A stretch of DNA of 39,896 bases from Bacteroidia bacterium (GTDB taxonomy: Bacteria; Bacteroidota; Bacteroidia; JANWVE01): positions 1 through 39,896 of the forward strand of contig JANWVE010000004.1 in NCBI GenBank assembly GCA_025057675.1, written 5' to 3'. Made by a program: the position numbers and the translations under genes. Shown in pieces: positions 16,978-25,930 of this stretch (within the stretch, counting starts at the first letter, position 1; the number at the start of each line of letters is the position of its first letter). The notes under the pieces are model-generated. The model was not told where the DNA came from and searched no databases. It saw nothing but the letters and a program-made list of their open reading frames with translations.

Positions 16978-17604
16978 TTTTTTGGGCGTGTCCTTGTGGG
17001 CGTTTCGCTTGGCTCATGCCCACAAGGTCGGCGTGCTGCGGGCTAACGGTGCTACGCCCCACTCGCCCACCCTTTGGGCAAGGGTTTGAAGCATGAGCAA
17101 GGGGCTTCGCACCAAGCCTGACGGCTTGCCCTCCGCATGCCTCACGCAAGCTGGTAGTAAGCTAATCCCATTTATTTGAAACGTAATCTTGTAAGTATAT
17201 GATAATCAACATCAAACAAGGTTAAAGTATATTTTAACCTTGCAAATCATTGAAAGTCAATTTAAAATAAGGTAAAACTTTAATATTCAAGGTTAAAGGG
17301 TTATCAAAGGTCTATGTATTCAAGGTTTAACCTTGTACACGCTTGAAAATCAATGTAAAACAAGATAAAGCTAACACGGATCGAACAAGGTAAAAAATTT
17401 TGACCTTGTAAGTAGTTGATAATGAATATCAAACAAGGTAAAGCAAAGTCATGCATAAAAACAAGGTAAAACATCAAAATACAGCTTGCGTGAGGCATGC
17501 GGAGGGTGGGCGTTAGCCCAGTGCGAAGCGCAGCGAAGCACCGAAGCGATAGCGTAGCCCGTAGCACGCCGACCCGAGCGCAGCGAAGGGACACGCCCAA
17601 AAAA
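16978..17604 (-). repeat. Long composite palindromic repeat, copy R6 (reverse)
   Basis: Largest copy (about 627 bp). Left hairpin 1 CCTTGTGGGC (16992-17001)/GCCCACAAGG (17018-17027). Left hairpin 2 CAAGCC-TGAC-GGCTTG (17113-17128). Right hairpin 2 TGGGC-GTTA-GCCCA (17507-17520). The core holds several palindromic units in reverse sense. It ends 28 nt before the stop codon side of the hydrolase gene. Confidence 0.93.
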
Positions 17605-17631
17605 GTAAAATGAAGTATTCTAATTAGCACT

Positions 17632-18408
17632 TCAAAAACTGTGAGATACAGTCAAATGCTTGTTTAAGAATCGCCTTAAATAAGCATTAAATTCTTTTGG
17701 GCGTTCCATCATCGGGGCGTGTCCGCAATGGTCAATGAAATATAATTCGCTATTAGGGATAAGTCTATGAAATTCGTGAGCCACTTCAGGGGGTGTGATG
17801 TTGTCGTTTAGTCCCCAAATTAACAACGTAGGACATTGAATAGTACGGATTTCTACTTTAAGATTATGCCTTTGTGCGGCTCGCGCAATTTTGATAATAC
17901 GTATGGCTTTCTTAGGATTATTAACAATTTCAAATACTTCATCTACCAAATCTTGGGTAGCTGTCTTAGGGTCATAAAATGTGTATTCTACTCGCTCCTT
18001 AATATATTCCATTGACCCCCTTTTGGGAAAGCTCCCACCCATACCTGACTCAAATAATCCCGAACTACCTGTTAAAATTAACGTCCTAACTTTCTCGGGA
18101 TGCTCCAAAGTGTAAACTAAACCTACATGTCCGCCAAGCGAGTTGCCCATAACAGATAAATCACTCAATTGCATTTTATCCACAAACATAGCAATATAAT
18201 CCGCCAGGGTTTCAACACTCAAATCATCTAAATTTACCTGATAAATAGGCATCATGGGAATGATGACTCGGTAGTCTTTTCTAAACTCCTCTATTACATC
18301 TGCCCAGTTACTCAAAGCTCCAAATAAACCGTGTAATAACAACAGTACAGGTCCGTTGCCTTCGTCAATATACTGTACATCATCAAGTGTTTTAAGTTGG
18401 TATTTCAT
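17632..18408 (-). CDS. Alpha/beta-fold hydrolase
   Basis: A 258-aa alpha/beta hydrolase with oxyanion HG motif (LLLLHGLFG, residues 22-30), nucleophile elbow GNSLGG (88-93, Ser90), probable acid D202 in WGLNDNITPP, and His in HCGHAPMMERP (H227 or H230). This is the pattern of serine esterases and C-C hydrolases of the MhpC/BphD group. No signal peptide, so cytosolic. It lies 42 nt downstream of pheS on the same strand and may share the tRNA-Arg promoter. The substrate cannot be inferred. Confidence 0.9.
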   Translation of the reverse strand: MKYQLKTLDDVQYIDEGNGPVLLLLHGLFGALSNWADVIEEFRKDYRVIIPMMPIYQVNLDDLSVETLADYIAMFVDKMQLSDLSVMGNSLGGHVGLVYTLEHPEKVRTLILTGSSGLFESGMGGSFPKRGSMEYIKERVEYTFYDPKTATQDLVDEVFEIVNNPKKAIRIIKIARAAQRHNLKVEIRTIQCPTLLIWGLNDNITPPEVAHEFHRLIPNSELYFIDHCGHAPMMERPKEFNAYLRRFLNKHLTVSHSF

Positions 18409-18450
18409 ATATGCAAAAGTATAGTATGTAAGTCAATTTGCAAGTTACTA

Positions 18451-19455
18451 TCAAAATTGCTGTAAAAAGCGAACATCATTTTCATAGAATAAGCGTAAAT
18501 CATTCACCTGATATTTGAGCATTGCAATTCTTTCTATTCCTAAACCTGCGGCAAAACCCGAATAAACTTCGGTGTCTATTCCTACATTTTTAAGTACATT
18601 GGGGTCAACCATACCACAACCTAAAATTTCTACCCATCCTGTATATTTGCATACATTACAACCCTTTCCCTCACAAATACTACAAGATATATCCACTTCG
18701 GCGCTTACTTCGGTAAAGGGAAAGTAAGATGCTCTCAACCTTATTTTTGTATTCTTTCCAAACATCTCTTGGGCAAAATAAAGTAAATCTTTTTTCAAAT
18801 CTGCCATAGAGACGTTTTTATCCACATAAAGAACTTCTAATTGATGAAATAAACAATTAGCGCGAGCAGTGATGGTCTCATTTCTGTACACCCTTCCCAC
18901 AGCAATAACTCGTATAGGGGGGGACTGCTGTTCCATTACACGCACTTGGACCGAGGAAGTATGAGTACGAAGTAGTATATCAGGGTTGACAGAGATAAAA
19001 AAAGTGTCCTGCATATCTCTGGCAGGGTGGTGAGGTTCAAAATTAAGTGCAGAAAAATTGTACCAGTCTGTTTCAATTTCTGGACCTTGTGCCACTACAT
19101 AACCCATTCTTTCAAAAATACTAATAAGTTCTTTTTCTACCAAGGTTAGGGGGTGTAATCTGCCCTGATGTAGGGGTTTTGCGGACAGGGTATAATCAAA
19201 GTCAAATGCTTCGGTAGAAGGAGTGTCTATTTTTTGGGCGGCGTCAATTTTATCTTGGATTTTTTGTTTAATACTATTGAGTTTAGCGCCTGCTGCGGCT
19301 CTATCTGATATGGGTAGAGTTGCTAATTGAGAAAAAAACTGCGAAAGCACACCTTTTCGGGATAAGTATTTAATCCGTATTTGTTCAGCTTCCTGAGCGG
19401 TATGTATGGTCAGTGTATCAATTTCTTGGGCAAGATCTTCTATTTCTGAAAGCAT
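18451..19455 (-). CDS. pheS: Phenylalanine-tRNA ligase alpha subunit
   Basis: A 334-aa catalytic alpha subunit of the (alpha-beta)2 enzyme that charges tRNA-Phe. It has an N-terminal coiled coil (1-85), the catalytic entry LHPLTLVEKELI, class II motif 2 RVYRNETITARANCLFHQLE, and motif 3 GFAAGLGIERIAMLKYQVND. A Cys-rich insertion CSICEGKGCNVC, as I recall common in Bacteroidota PheS, could bind a metal. The start codon lies only 2 nt after the 3' end of tRNA-Arg, so the ribosome entry site would fall inside the tRNA. pheT is not in the window. Confidence 0.96.
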   Translation of the reverse strand: MLSEIEDLAQEIDTLTIHTAQEAEQIRIKYLSRKGVLSQFFSQLATLPISDRAAAGAKLNSIKQKIQDKIDAAQKIDTPSTEAFDFDYTLSAKPLHQGRLHPLTLVEKELISIFERMGYVVAQGPEIETDWYNFSALNFEPHHPARDMQDTFFISVNPDILLRTHTSSVQVRVMEQQSPPIRVIAVGRVYRNETITARANCLFHQLEVLYVDKNVSMADLKKDLLYFAQEMFGKNTKIRLRASYFPFTEVSAEVDISCSICEGKGCNVCKYTGWVEILGCGMVDPNVLKNVGIDTEVYSGFAAGLGIERIAMLKYQVNDLRLFYENDVRFLQQF

Positions 19456-19457
19456 AG

Positions 19458-19530
19458 TAGCAACGCCGAGACTCGAACTCGGATTTAAGGTTTAGGAAAC
19501 CCCCGTTCTATCCAGTTGAACTACGTCGCC
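19458..19530 (-). tRNA. tRNA-Arg (CCT)
   Basis: 5' GGCGACG acceptor pairing with CGTTGCT (one G-T pair at the end), D-arm GTTC..GAAC, anticodon loop TTCCTAA (CCT), T-arm CCGAG-TTCGAGT-CTCGG, discriminator A. No encoded CCA. The 3' end lies 2 nt before the pheS ATG. Confidence 0.93.
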
Positions 19531-19539
19531 AAGTGTGTG

Positions 19540-19570
19540 CAAAAATAGAAAAAATGAGCATAATTACAAT
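19540..19570 (-). promoter_or_regulatory. Promoter of tRNA-Arg / pheS
   Basis: Minus strand: ATTG (19567-19570), 19-nt spacer, TATTTTTG (19540-19547), 9 nt before the tRNA 5' end. Good match to the Bacteroidota consensus; no separate promoter for pheS is visible. Confidence 0.65.
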
Positions 19571-19611
19571 ACAACTAACCTTAGTAGATAAATTTTATGA
19601 AACAGGTATAT

Positions 19612-20215
19612 TTTTTTGGGCGTGTCCTTGCCTGCGTTTCGCTGCGCTCATGCAGGCAAGGTCGGCGTGCTGCGGGCTAACGGTGCTACGCCCCCACCCC
19701 CTGAGCAAGAGTGGGCGAGGGGCTTCGCACCAAGCCTGACGGCTTGCCCTCCGCATGCCTCACGCAGCAGCTTTTGGATGTTTTACATGATTTTATGTAT
19801 ACTTTTGCTTTACCTTATTGGATGCTTATTATCAAACACTTACAAGGTTAAAATTTTTTACCTTTTTTGAAGTACTCTTAATTTACTTTGTTTTGTGTTC
19901 ATTTTCAAGCATGTACAAAGTTAAACCTTGAATACATGGACTTTTGATAATCTTTTAACCTTGAATATGCAGGTTTTACCTTATTTTCAATTGATTTTCA
20001 AGGACTTGCAAGGTCAAAATCGAATTTTACCTTGTTTAATTTTGATTTTGAGATACTTACAAGATTAAGTTTTAAGTAAGTGAGATAAATTTGATAGCCG
20101 CTTGCGTGAGGCATGCGGAGGGTGCGTCAGCAGTGCGTAGCGCAGCGAAGCACCGAAGCGATAGCGCAGCCCGTAGCACGCCGACCCGAGCGCAGCGAGG
20201 GACACGCCCAAAAAA
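19612..20215 (+). repeat. Long composite palindromic repeat, copy R7 (forward)
   Basis: Left hairpin 1 CCTTGCCTGC (19626-19635)/GCAGGCAAGG (19652-19661), a third stem sequence. Left hairpin 2 CAAGCC-TGAC-GGCTTG; right hairpin 2 TGC-GTCA-GCA. The core begins GCTTTACCTTATTGG ... TTACAAGGTTAAA. The right end lies only 26 nt from the next start codon, so that gene's promoter region abuts the repeat. Confidence 0.93.
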
Positions 20216-20229
20216 TTCTAAAAAATCCA

Positions 20230-20237
20230 TAACTTTA
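20230..20237 (+). promoter_or_regulatory. -7-like box of the 20242 gene
   Basis: TAACTTTA (one mismatch to TAnnTTTG), 4 nt before the ATG. The -33 position falls at the end of repeat R7. Confidence 0.35.
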
Positions 20238-20241
20238 CAGC

Positions 20242-20997
20242 ATGAGAATACTACTCAATAAAGTAGGAATTATATGGATAGGCTTTATACCCCTCTTGTT
20301 AAATGCACAAACTTTGGCGGATTACTTTATCTTCCCTGATTCTGATTATCAACTTCAAAAAAAACTACTTAAAAAATTAGATGTTAAAAAAGTAGAAGTA
20401 AATGTACTCAAAAATACTGATTCAGTACAGGGTATTATAGAAACCTGGCACTTAGATAGAGGTAATTTGATTGCATACAAATCTATCCAAGCAGAGTTCC
20501 AATTCAAATACACTAAAATCAAAGGACAAACAGCCATAGAACAAATTGAAACTGAATACCTACAAAAAATTACTTTTACTTATTTAGAAAATAACAAGAT
20601 AAAAATACGGTTACAACGCTATCAGGAATATAAAGATGATTTTGACAAAGGCATGTTATACACCATTACTTATGATGACTACGGTAGAACTCTCAAAGTA
20701 TATCAAGAAGAAGACCAGTATGATGCTCCCCCTATTCCCAAAGTAGAGTTTAATTATATTTATCATAAAAAATCAAAGAAGTTGATTGGCGTAGAAGCAC
20801 AAAATTTAGAAGACAAGACAAAAAAGAAGTACAAAGCCTCGTTAATTTATGACCACAGAGGTTACTTAAAAGAGTTCAGAGATAATAAAAAGACTATCAC
20901 TTACGGTTACTTTCCTAATGGACTAATAAGAGAGAAAACGATTGATTATGGCAAAAAACGCCCTAAAATCAAACGGTACTATAAGTACTACTTGTAA
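20242..20997 (+). CDS. Secreted protein of unknown function
   Basis: A 251-aa protein with an N-terminal signal peptide (MRILLNKVGIIWIGFIPLLL, cleavage near LLNAQ). The body is Lys/Tyr-rich and beta-strand-like. Toward the C terminus it has RHS/YD-like units (LIYDHRGYLKEFRDN, TITYGYFPNGLI, REKTIDYG). No lipobox, no T9SS sorting domain. Probably periplasmic or surface-associated; I do not recognise the family. Divergent from tRNA-Arg/pheS across R7. Confidence 0.75.
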   Translation: MRILLNKVGIIWIGFIPLLLNAQTLADYFIFPDSDYQLQKKLLKKLDVKKVEVNVLKNTDSVQGIIETWHLDRGNLIAYKSIQAEFQFKYTKIKGQTAIEQIETEYLQKITFTYLENNKIKIRLQRYQEYKDDFDKGMLYTITYDDYGRTLKVYQEEDQYDAPPIPKVEFNYIYHKKSKKLIGVEAQNLEDKTKKKYKASLIYDHRGYLKEFRDNKKTITYGYFPNGLIREKTIDYGKKRPKIKRYYKYYL

Positions 20998-21045
20998 ATC
21001 ATATAACAAGTGATGTATTATATGTTAAGTTTGAAGTAATTTTAC

Positions 21046-21628
21046 TTTTGGGCGTGTCCCTTCGCTGCGCTTCGGGTCGGGCTACTCCGCACTACGCTGA
21101 CGCTTGGTGCTACGCTGACGCTCCGCACTGCCTAACGGCATGCTCCGTATCCCTCACGCAAGTAGTATTTCAACGTTTTACCTTATTTTTATGCATAGAT
21201 TTGCTTTACCTTGTTCAGTGTTGATTACCAACTATTTACAAGGTTAAAGTTTTTTACTTTGTTTGAGTTATGTTCGTTGTATTTTGTTGTTTATTGATTT
21301 TCAAATACATACAAGGTTAAACCTTGAATACATGGACTTTTGATAACTCTTTAATCCTGAATATTCAAGTTTTACCTTGTTTTGAATTGATTTTCAATGA
21401 TTTACAAGGTTAAGATATATTTTTATCTTGTTTAATGTTCATTTTCAGGTACTTACAAGGTTACATTTTGTATAAGTAGAGTTAGTTTGATAGCCACGTG
21501 CGTGAGGCATGCGGAGGGTGCGCCAGCAGTGCGTAGCGCAGCGAAGCACCGAAGCGCTAGCGCAGCCCGTAGCACGCCGACCTTGTGGGCATGAGCGCAG
21601 CGAAACGCCCACAAGGACACGCCCAAAA
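21046..21628 (+). repeat. Long composite palindromic repeat, copy R8 (forward)
   Basis: The inverted ends extend further here than elsewhere: ATTTTACTTTTGGGCGTGTCC before and GGACACGCCCAAAAGTAAAAT after. Left hairpin 2 TGCC-TAAC-GGCA (21129-21140). Right hairpin 1 CCTTGTGGGC (21581-21590)/GCCCACAAGG (21607-21616). The core contains at least four palindromic units. It lies between convergent genes. Confidence 0.93.
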
Positions 21629-21703
21629 GTAAAATTATTTCTATCAAATAAGAGATGAGACTTCTACTTCAATAAATCTGATATTTTTAAGCGGCAATAC
21701 TTT

Positions 21704-23095
21704 TCAGATAGGAGATAGATTAAGCTCTTTTTTGGCAAATTCTATCATAAAATTATAGGCTTCTTGGTAGTCATTTTTGATTTGTCCTTCTAAAATAGCT
21801 TCCCGAATGGCGTTTTTAATTATACCTATCTGCGGACTGGGCTTGAGATTAAAAGTCTGCATAATAATCTCCCCTGATATAGGTGGCTGCCAATTGCGAA
21901 GCCTATCTGCTTGCTCTACCTCTTGTAAGCGTCTTTCCACATATTCAAAATTTTTCAGATATTGTGATAGTTTGTTTTTATCTCGTGTAGTAATGTCTGC
22001 TTTGCAAAATGTTATCAAATCATCAATGTCGTTTCCTGCTTCAAACAAAAGTCTACGTACAGCACTATCGGTAACATTCTCTTCTACCAACGCAATTGGA
22101 CGTGCATGCAAACGTACTAATTTTTGTACATATTCCATACGTTCGTCTAAGGGTAGTTTTAATCGTCTGAATATTTTAGGCACTTTTCTGGCACCTAGCT
22201 CCTCATGTCCGTGAAAAGTCCAGCCTTGTCCTTCAATAAATTTTTTGGTCTCAGGTTTTGCAATATCATGTAAAAGGGCTACCCACCGTAGCCAAAAGTT
22301 TTTAGTAGTTTTAGCTACATTGTCTAAAACTTGTAAGGTATGATAAAAGTTGTCTTTATGTGCGATACCATTAACTTTTTCCACTCCTTTCAAACGAACT
22401 AATTCAGGAAAGATATAATTTAGTATTCCTGTGTCGTACAAATATCTAATTCCTATTGAGGGTTTTGAGGTTTCAAGAATTTTATTAAACTCTACGATGA
22501 TGCGGTCCATAGAAACAATCTCTATACGGTGGGCATTGGCTTTCATGGCATCTAATACTGAGGGGTCAATGGTAAAGTTTAACTGTGTAGCAAAGCGGGC
22601 TGCACGCATCATGCGCAGGGGGTCATCAGAAAAAGTGATATGGGCGTCAGTGGGAGTTTTGAGGATTTTTTGCTCTAAATGTTTTTTGCCTTCAAAAAAG
22701 TCGATGAGTTGGTGTGTTTCTAGATCAATAGCCATTGCATTTATAGTGAAATCACGGCGAGAGAGGTCGTCTTCTAATGTACCATCTTCGACTATGGGTT
22801 TGCGGGAGTCTTTACGATAGCTTTCTTTTCTTGCACCTACGAATTCCATTTCTAATCCATCATATTTGAGCATAGCAGTACCGAAGTTTTTGTAGATATT
22901 CGCATTTACGTTTAGTTTTTGAGCCACTTTTTGTGCTAATTTTATACCACTACCCACAGTAACAAAGTCTATATCTTTATTTTCGCGTTTTAAAAAGCTA
23001 TCGCGTACATAGCCACCGACCACATATACAGGTTGTCCTAATTCTTTTGCGCTATTTTTTATCACTCCGAATATATCATGGTCAAACATAAACAA
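21704..23095 (-). CDS. CCA tRNA nucleotidyltransferase / poly(A) polymerase family, with HD domain
   Basis: A 463-aa class II nucleotidyltransferase. It has VVGGYVRD (25-32), catalytic Asp pair DID (41-43), the flexible-loop motif RRDFTINAMAI (113-123), and an HD domain (WVALLHDIAKPE) near residue 270. This architecture adds or repairs the 3' CCA of tRNAs; none of the four tRNAs in the window encodes CCA, so the organism needs such activity. In some bacteria A- and CC-adding enzymes are split, which cannot be excluded here. A second Met two codons in (23089) is an equally good start. Confidence 0.93.
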   Translation of the reverse strand: MFMFDHDIFGVIKNSAKELGQPVYVVGGYVRDSFLKRENKDIDFVTVGSGIKLAQKVAQKLNVNANIYKNFGTAMLKYDGLEMEFVGARKESYRKDSRKPIVEDGTLEDDLSRRDFTINAMAIDLETHQLIDFFEGKKHLEQKILKTPTDAHITFSDDPLRMMRAARFATQLNFTIDPSVLDAMKANAHRIEIVSMDRIIVEFNKILETSKPSIGIRYLYDTGILNYIFPELVRLKGVEKVNGIAHKDNFYHTLQVLDNVAKTTKNFWLRWVALLHDIAKPETKKFIEGQGWTFHGHEELGARKVPKIFRRLKLPLDERMEYVQKLVRLHARPIALVEENVTDSAVRRLLFEAGNDIDDLITFCKADITTRDKNKLSQYLKNFEYVERRLQEVEQADRLRNWQPPISGEIIMQTFNLKPSPQIGIIKNAIREAILEGQIKNDYQEAYNFMIEFAKKELNLSPI

Positions 23096-23210
23096 TGCAA
23101 AATAAACAAAATAAGGTTAATTTTGATGTAGGTATTGTAGAGATGCTTTATGTTTCTTATATTAAGTCTATTTTTTTACAAAAAATAGGCATGAATTAGT
23201 TATTAAGTGT

Positions 23211-23588
23211 TTTTTGGGCGTGTCCTTGCCCACGTCTTGCTACGCTCGTGTGGGCAAGGTCGGCGTGCTACGGGCTGCGCTATCGCTTCGGTGCTGCGCT
23301 CCGCACTGTGCTGACGCACACCCTCCGCATGCCTCACGCAGAACATTCTGCAAGTGTCTTAAACCATCTATACTCTGTTTAACCTTGTAAGTAACAGAAA
23401 ATAACGCAAAAACAAAATAAAACAAAATTATGCATAAAATAAGATAAAAACCTCAAAATCCAGGGTTAAATGCGTGAGGGGCATGGAGCAAGGGCGTTAG
23501 CCCTGTGCGAAACGAAGTGTAGCACCGAAGCGTTAGCGTAGTGCGGAATGCACCGACCCGAGCGAAAGCGAGGGACACGCCCAAAAAA
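23211..23588 (-). repeat. Composite palindromic repeat, shortened core, copy R9 (reverse)
   Basis: Full arms but a core of only about 120 bp, so about 378 bp in all. Left hairpin 1 CCTTGCCCAC (23224-23233)/GTGGGCAAGG (23250-23259). Left hairpin 2 TGTGC-TGAC-GCACA (23307-23320). Right hairpin 2 AGGGC-GTTA-GCCCT (23491-23504). The core retains one TTAACCTTGTAAGTAA unit. Confidence 0.9.
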
Positions 23589-23615
23589 GTAAAATTATTT
23601 TTTAGACTTAGTATA

Positions 23616-23673
23616 TTTAGGCGTGTCCTTGCCTGCATTTCGCATGCGCTCATGCGGGCAAAACACGACCAAG
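23616..23673. repeat. Degenerate short form of the repeat family, copy m3
   Basis: TTTAGGCGTGTCCTTGCCTGC followed by a loop and GCGGGCAAAACACG. The stem is damaged compared with m1 and m2. It lies 28 nt from the end of R9 and just after the ung stop. Confidence 0.65.
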
Positions 23674-23699
23674 AAAAAATAATTAAAAAATTGAGTATT

Positions 23700-24368
23700 C
23701 TACCATTCAATTGGCGATAAACCATTTTCTTTAAGAAAATCATTCGTTTTAGAAAAATGCCTGCATCCAAAAAAACCTTTGTCCGCAGAATACGGCGATG
23801 GATGCGCCGCTTTGAGTACTAAATGATGAGAATGAGTAATCAATTTTTCTTTGCTCTGAGCAGGTTTGCCCCATAATAAAAATACAATAGGCTCTTTTTT
23901 TTCATTTAGCGCTCTAATGGTTGCATCGGTGAAGAGTTCCCAACCTTTATCCTTATGGGAAAATGGCTTATCTTTTTCTACGGTCAGGCAAGTATTGAGC
24001 AAAAAAACACCTTGGGTTGCCCAACGAGTAAGATTTCCACTATTGGGCGGAATAGTACCTATATCGTCCTGAATTTCTTTGTAAATATTTTTGAGAGATG
24101 GAGGAATTGGAACACCATCATTAACCGAAAAAGCAAGACCATGCGCCTGTCCTTCACCATGATAGGGATCTTGTCCTAAAATTACTACCTTGACTTTCGG
24201 ATAAGGAGTGTGTAAATAAGCATTAAAAATTTCACTCCCTTTAGGATAAATAATTTTTTGCCTGGCTTTTTCTTGCCTTAAAAACAAGACCAAGGCTTCA
24301 AAATAAGGTTTAGTAAATTCACTTTGTAAAACTTCCTTCCACGAGGGTTCAATTTTTACCTCTGCCAT
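23700..24368 (-). CDS. ung: Uracil-DNA glycosylase, family 1
   Basis: A 222-aa glycosylase that removes uracil from DNA at the start of base-excision repair. It has the water-activating loop [17 protein letters not shown] (65-81, Asp67), the specificity Asn in FLLNTCLTV (N125), the wall segment [12 protein letters not shown], and the Leu-loop [20 protein letters not shown] with His189. Length equals the family norm. It follows the DivIVA-like gene by 2 nt, so they are probably co-transcribed. Confidence 0.97.
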   Translation of the reverse strand: MAEVKIEPSWKEVLQSEFTKPYFEALVLFLRQEKARQKIIYPKGSEIFNAYLHTPYPKVKVVILGQDPYHGEGQAHGLAFSVNDGVPIPPSLKNIYKEIQDDIGTIPPNSGNLTRWATQGVFLLNTCLTVEKDKPFSHKDKGWELFTDATIRALNEKKEPIVFLLWGKPAQSKEKLITHSHHLVLKAAHPSPYSADKGFFGCRHFSKTNDFLKENGLSPIEW

Positions 24369-24370
24369 GC

Positions 24371-24997
24371 CTACAATTGGTTGAGTATATCATCTAAATC
24401 AGTGAGGACGGAATTTGAATTATTTGTTTCTCTTTTAGGTAACGGATTTTCCTCCTGTATTTTAAGAGTGGGCATTTCATTTTCTGCTAACTCAAAGGTA
24501 TCTAATCGGACTTTTTCATTTCTTTCAAAAGCTTTTAGCCGTTCGGTTTGAATAGTTAAAAAAGATCTTAGTTGTTCAATAATATCATCTCTTCGGCTGA
24601 GTATTTCGTTGTATTCTCTTTCTACTTCTTTAATTTTGTTTCTTAGGTCGGCTTGTATTTTCTTCTCTTCTTCATTTGCACGAGCAATAATGCGTTCTGC
24701 TGTAATTTTAGCCTCTTGAATGTGGAGAATAGCCTGTTTTTCAGCATTCTCTAAGGTTTGTTGAGCAGTAGTTTTTGCTTGCATAAGGGTGTCTCGCAAG
24801 GCTTGCTCTACTTCTTTAAGCGTGGAGAGTTCTTGCGTGAGCTTAGCGATATTAACTTTGAGTTGTCGGTTTTCTTCTTGTAACTTCTCCCACTCATTAG
24901 ATAAATTGTACAAGAACGCTCTGACTTCATCTTTATCATAACCGCCAAAGGAAGACTTATTAAAAGTTTGCTGGCGTATGTCTAATGGACTAATCAT
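24371..24997 (-). CDS. DivIVA-domain coiled-coil protein
   Basis: A 208-aa protein beginning [28 protein letters not shown], the conserved DivIVA/GpsB N-terminal membrane-binding motif, followed by a long coiled coil (about 30-170) and a variable C-terminal tail. DivIVA proteins sense membrane curvature and organise division or polar growth; in Bacteroidota their role is poorly defined. Only 2 nt separate it from ung downstream; the TPR gene is 78 nt upstream on the same strand. Confidence 0.9.
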   Translation of the reverse strand: MISPLDIRQQTFNKSSFGGYDKDEVRAFLYNLSNEWEKLQEENRQLKVNIAKLTQELSTLKEVEQALRDTLMQAKTTAQQTLENAEKQAILHIQEAKITAERIIARANEEEKKIQADLRNKIKEVEREYNEILSRRDDIIEQLRSFLTIQTERLKAFERNEKVRLDTFELAENEMPTLKIQEENPLPKRETNNSNSVLTDLDDILNQL

Positions 24998-25075
24998 CTC
25001 GGCTAATTTACGGATAATTTTTTAAGAGTGGGACATTACTTTACGAGATATTCTAAACTGCTGTTCAATACTTAA

Positions 25076-25837
25076 CTAACGAGAATACTTGACTAGGGCA
25101 ATGTTTTTTTCTACTTCTTTAGCTTCTTGGCTATCAGGATATTCGTTCTTGATTTTCTGATAACAAGCTAGAGCTTCATCATATTTTTTTATTTGTTCAT
25201 ACACCCTACCTGCTTGCATAAGATAAGCTGGTGATAAATTACTAAGTGGATAAACTTCTGCGGCTTTTTTGTAGTACTCTGCGGCTTTTTCTTTGTTAAG
25301 TTTATCCTCATAAATAGCAGCCATAGTACCGTATGTAGTAATAGCGAGTATATTTTTTCCAGGGCTATATTTCTCTAAATACTTCAAGGCTAAATCTTTG
25401 TTACCTTTACGATAATAAATCATACCTAATTCGTAATTAGCTAATTGACCTACTTTTGTATTACTGTATTCTTTGGCAATGTACTCTAATCCTTTGTTTT
25501 GTCCATCTCCTTTAATGGCTTTATCCAACGCAGTAGAGTCCTTAGGTGCAGACTCGGCAATGTTTTGAGAGAAATACATATTAGCTTTTGCGGCTTTTTC
25601 ATTAGCTTCATTTTCATCCCCACCGAAGAGGTACAAATAACCTATTACTATTCCCGTAACTAAAACAACTATACCCAAGCCATATAAGATTTTCTTTTTA
25701 TTTTGTATTAAAAACTGCTCTGCTGAGGGGGCTTTAGACACAATCTCCTCTATTTGTTTATCTTCTAGACTTGTTTTTTGTTGAACCTTTATAGTGTTTT
25801 TTCTCTCTTCTGATGTGGTTAGTTTTTCGTCTGACAT
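25076..25837 (-). CDS. Membrane-anchored TPR protein
   Basis: About 253 aa from the second Met (MSDEKL). A cytosolic N-tail (1-48), one membrane helix at about 51-71 (LYGLGIVVLVTGIVIGYLYL), then TPR repeats, including KVGQLANYELGMIYYRKGNKD, AAEYYKKAAEVYPLS, AYLMQAGRVYEQIKKYDEAL and ACYQKIKNEYPDSQEAKEV. This resembles the YfgM/ancillary-translocon-like class of single-TM TPR proteins. Probably inner membrane with the TPRs outside the cytosol. Partner unknown. Divergent from the OmpA/PD40 gene. Confidence 0.85.
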   Translation of the reverse strand: MSDEKLTTSEERKNTIKVQQKTSLEDKQIEEIVSKAPSAEQFLIQNKKKILYGLGIVVLVTGIVIGYLYLFGGDENEANEKAAKANMYFSQNIAESAPKDSTALDKAIKGDGQNKGLEYIAKEYSNTKVGQLANYELGMIYYRKGNKDLALKYLEKYSPGKNILAITTYGTMAAIYEDKLNKEKAAEYYKKAAEVYPLSNLSPAYLMQAGRVYEQIKKYDEALACYQKIKNEYPDSQEAKEVEKNIALVKYSR

Positions 25838-25872
25838 GAACATTAAAATTCAGGGTTGCAAAACAAATAAAT

Positions 25873-25904
25873 TTTGGACAAAAAAGCAAGTTAATGTAAC
25901 TTTG
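25873..25904 (+). promoter_or_regulatory. Promoter of the OmpA/PD40 gene
   Basis: TTTG (25873-25876), 20-nt spacer, TAACTTTG (25897-25904). The start codon is 26 nt further, so this gene, unlike several others, has a leader. Confidence 0.68.
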
Positions 25905-25930
25905 TATAGTCAATACAGGTTTTTTACATT

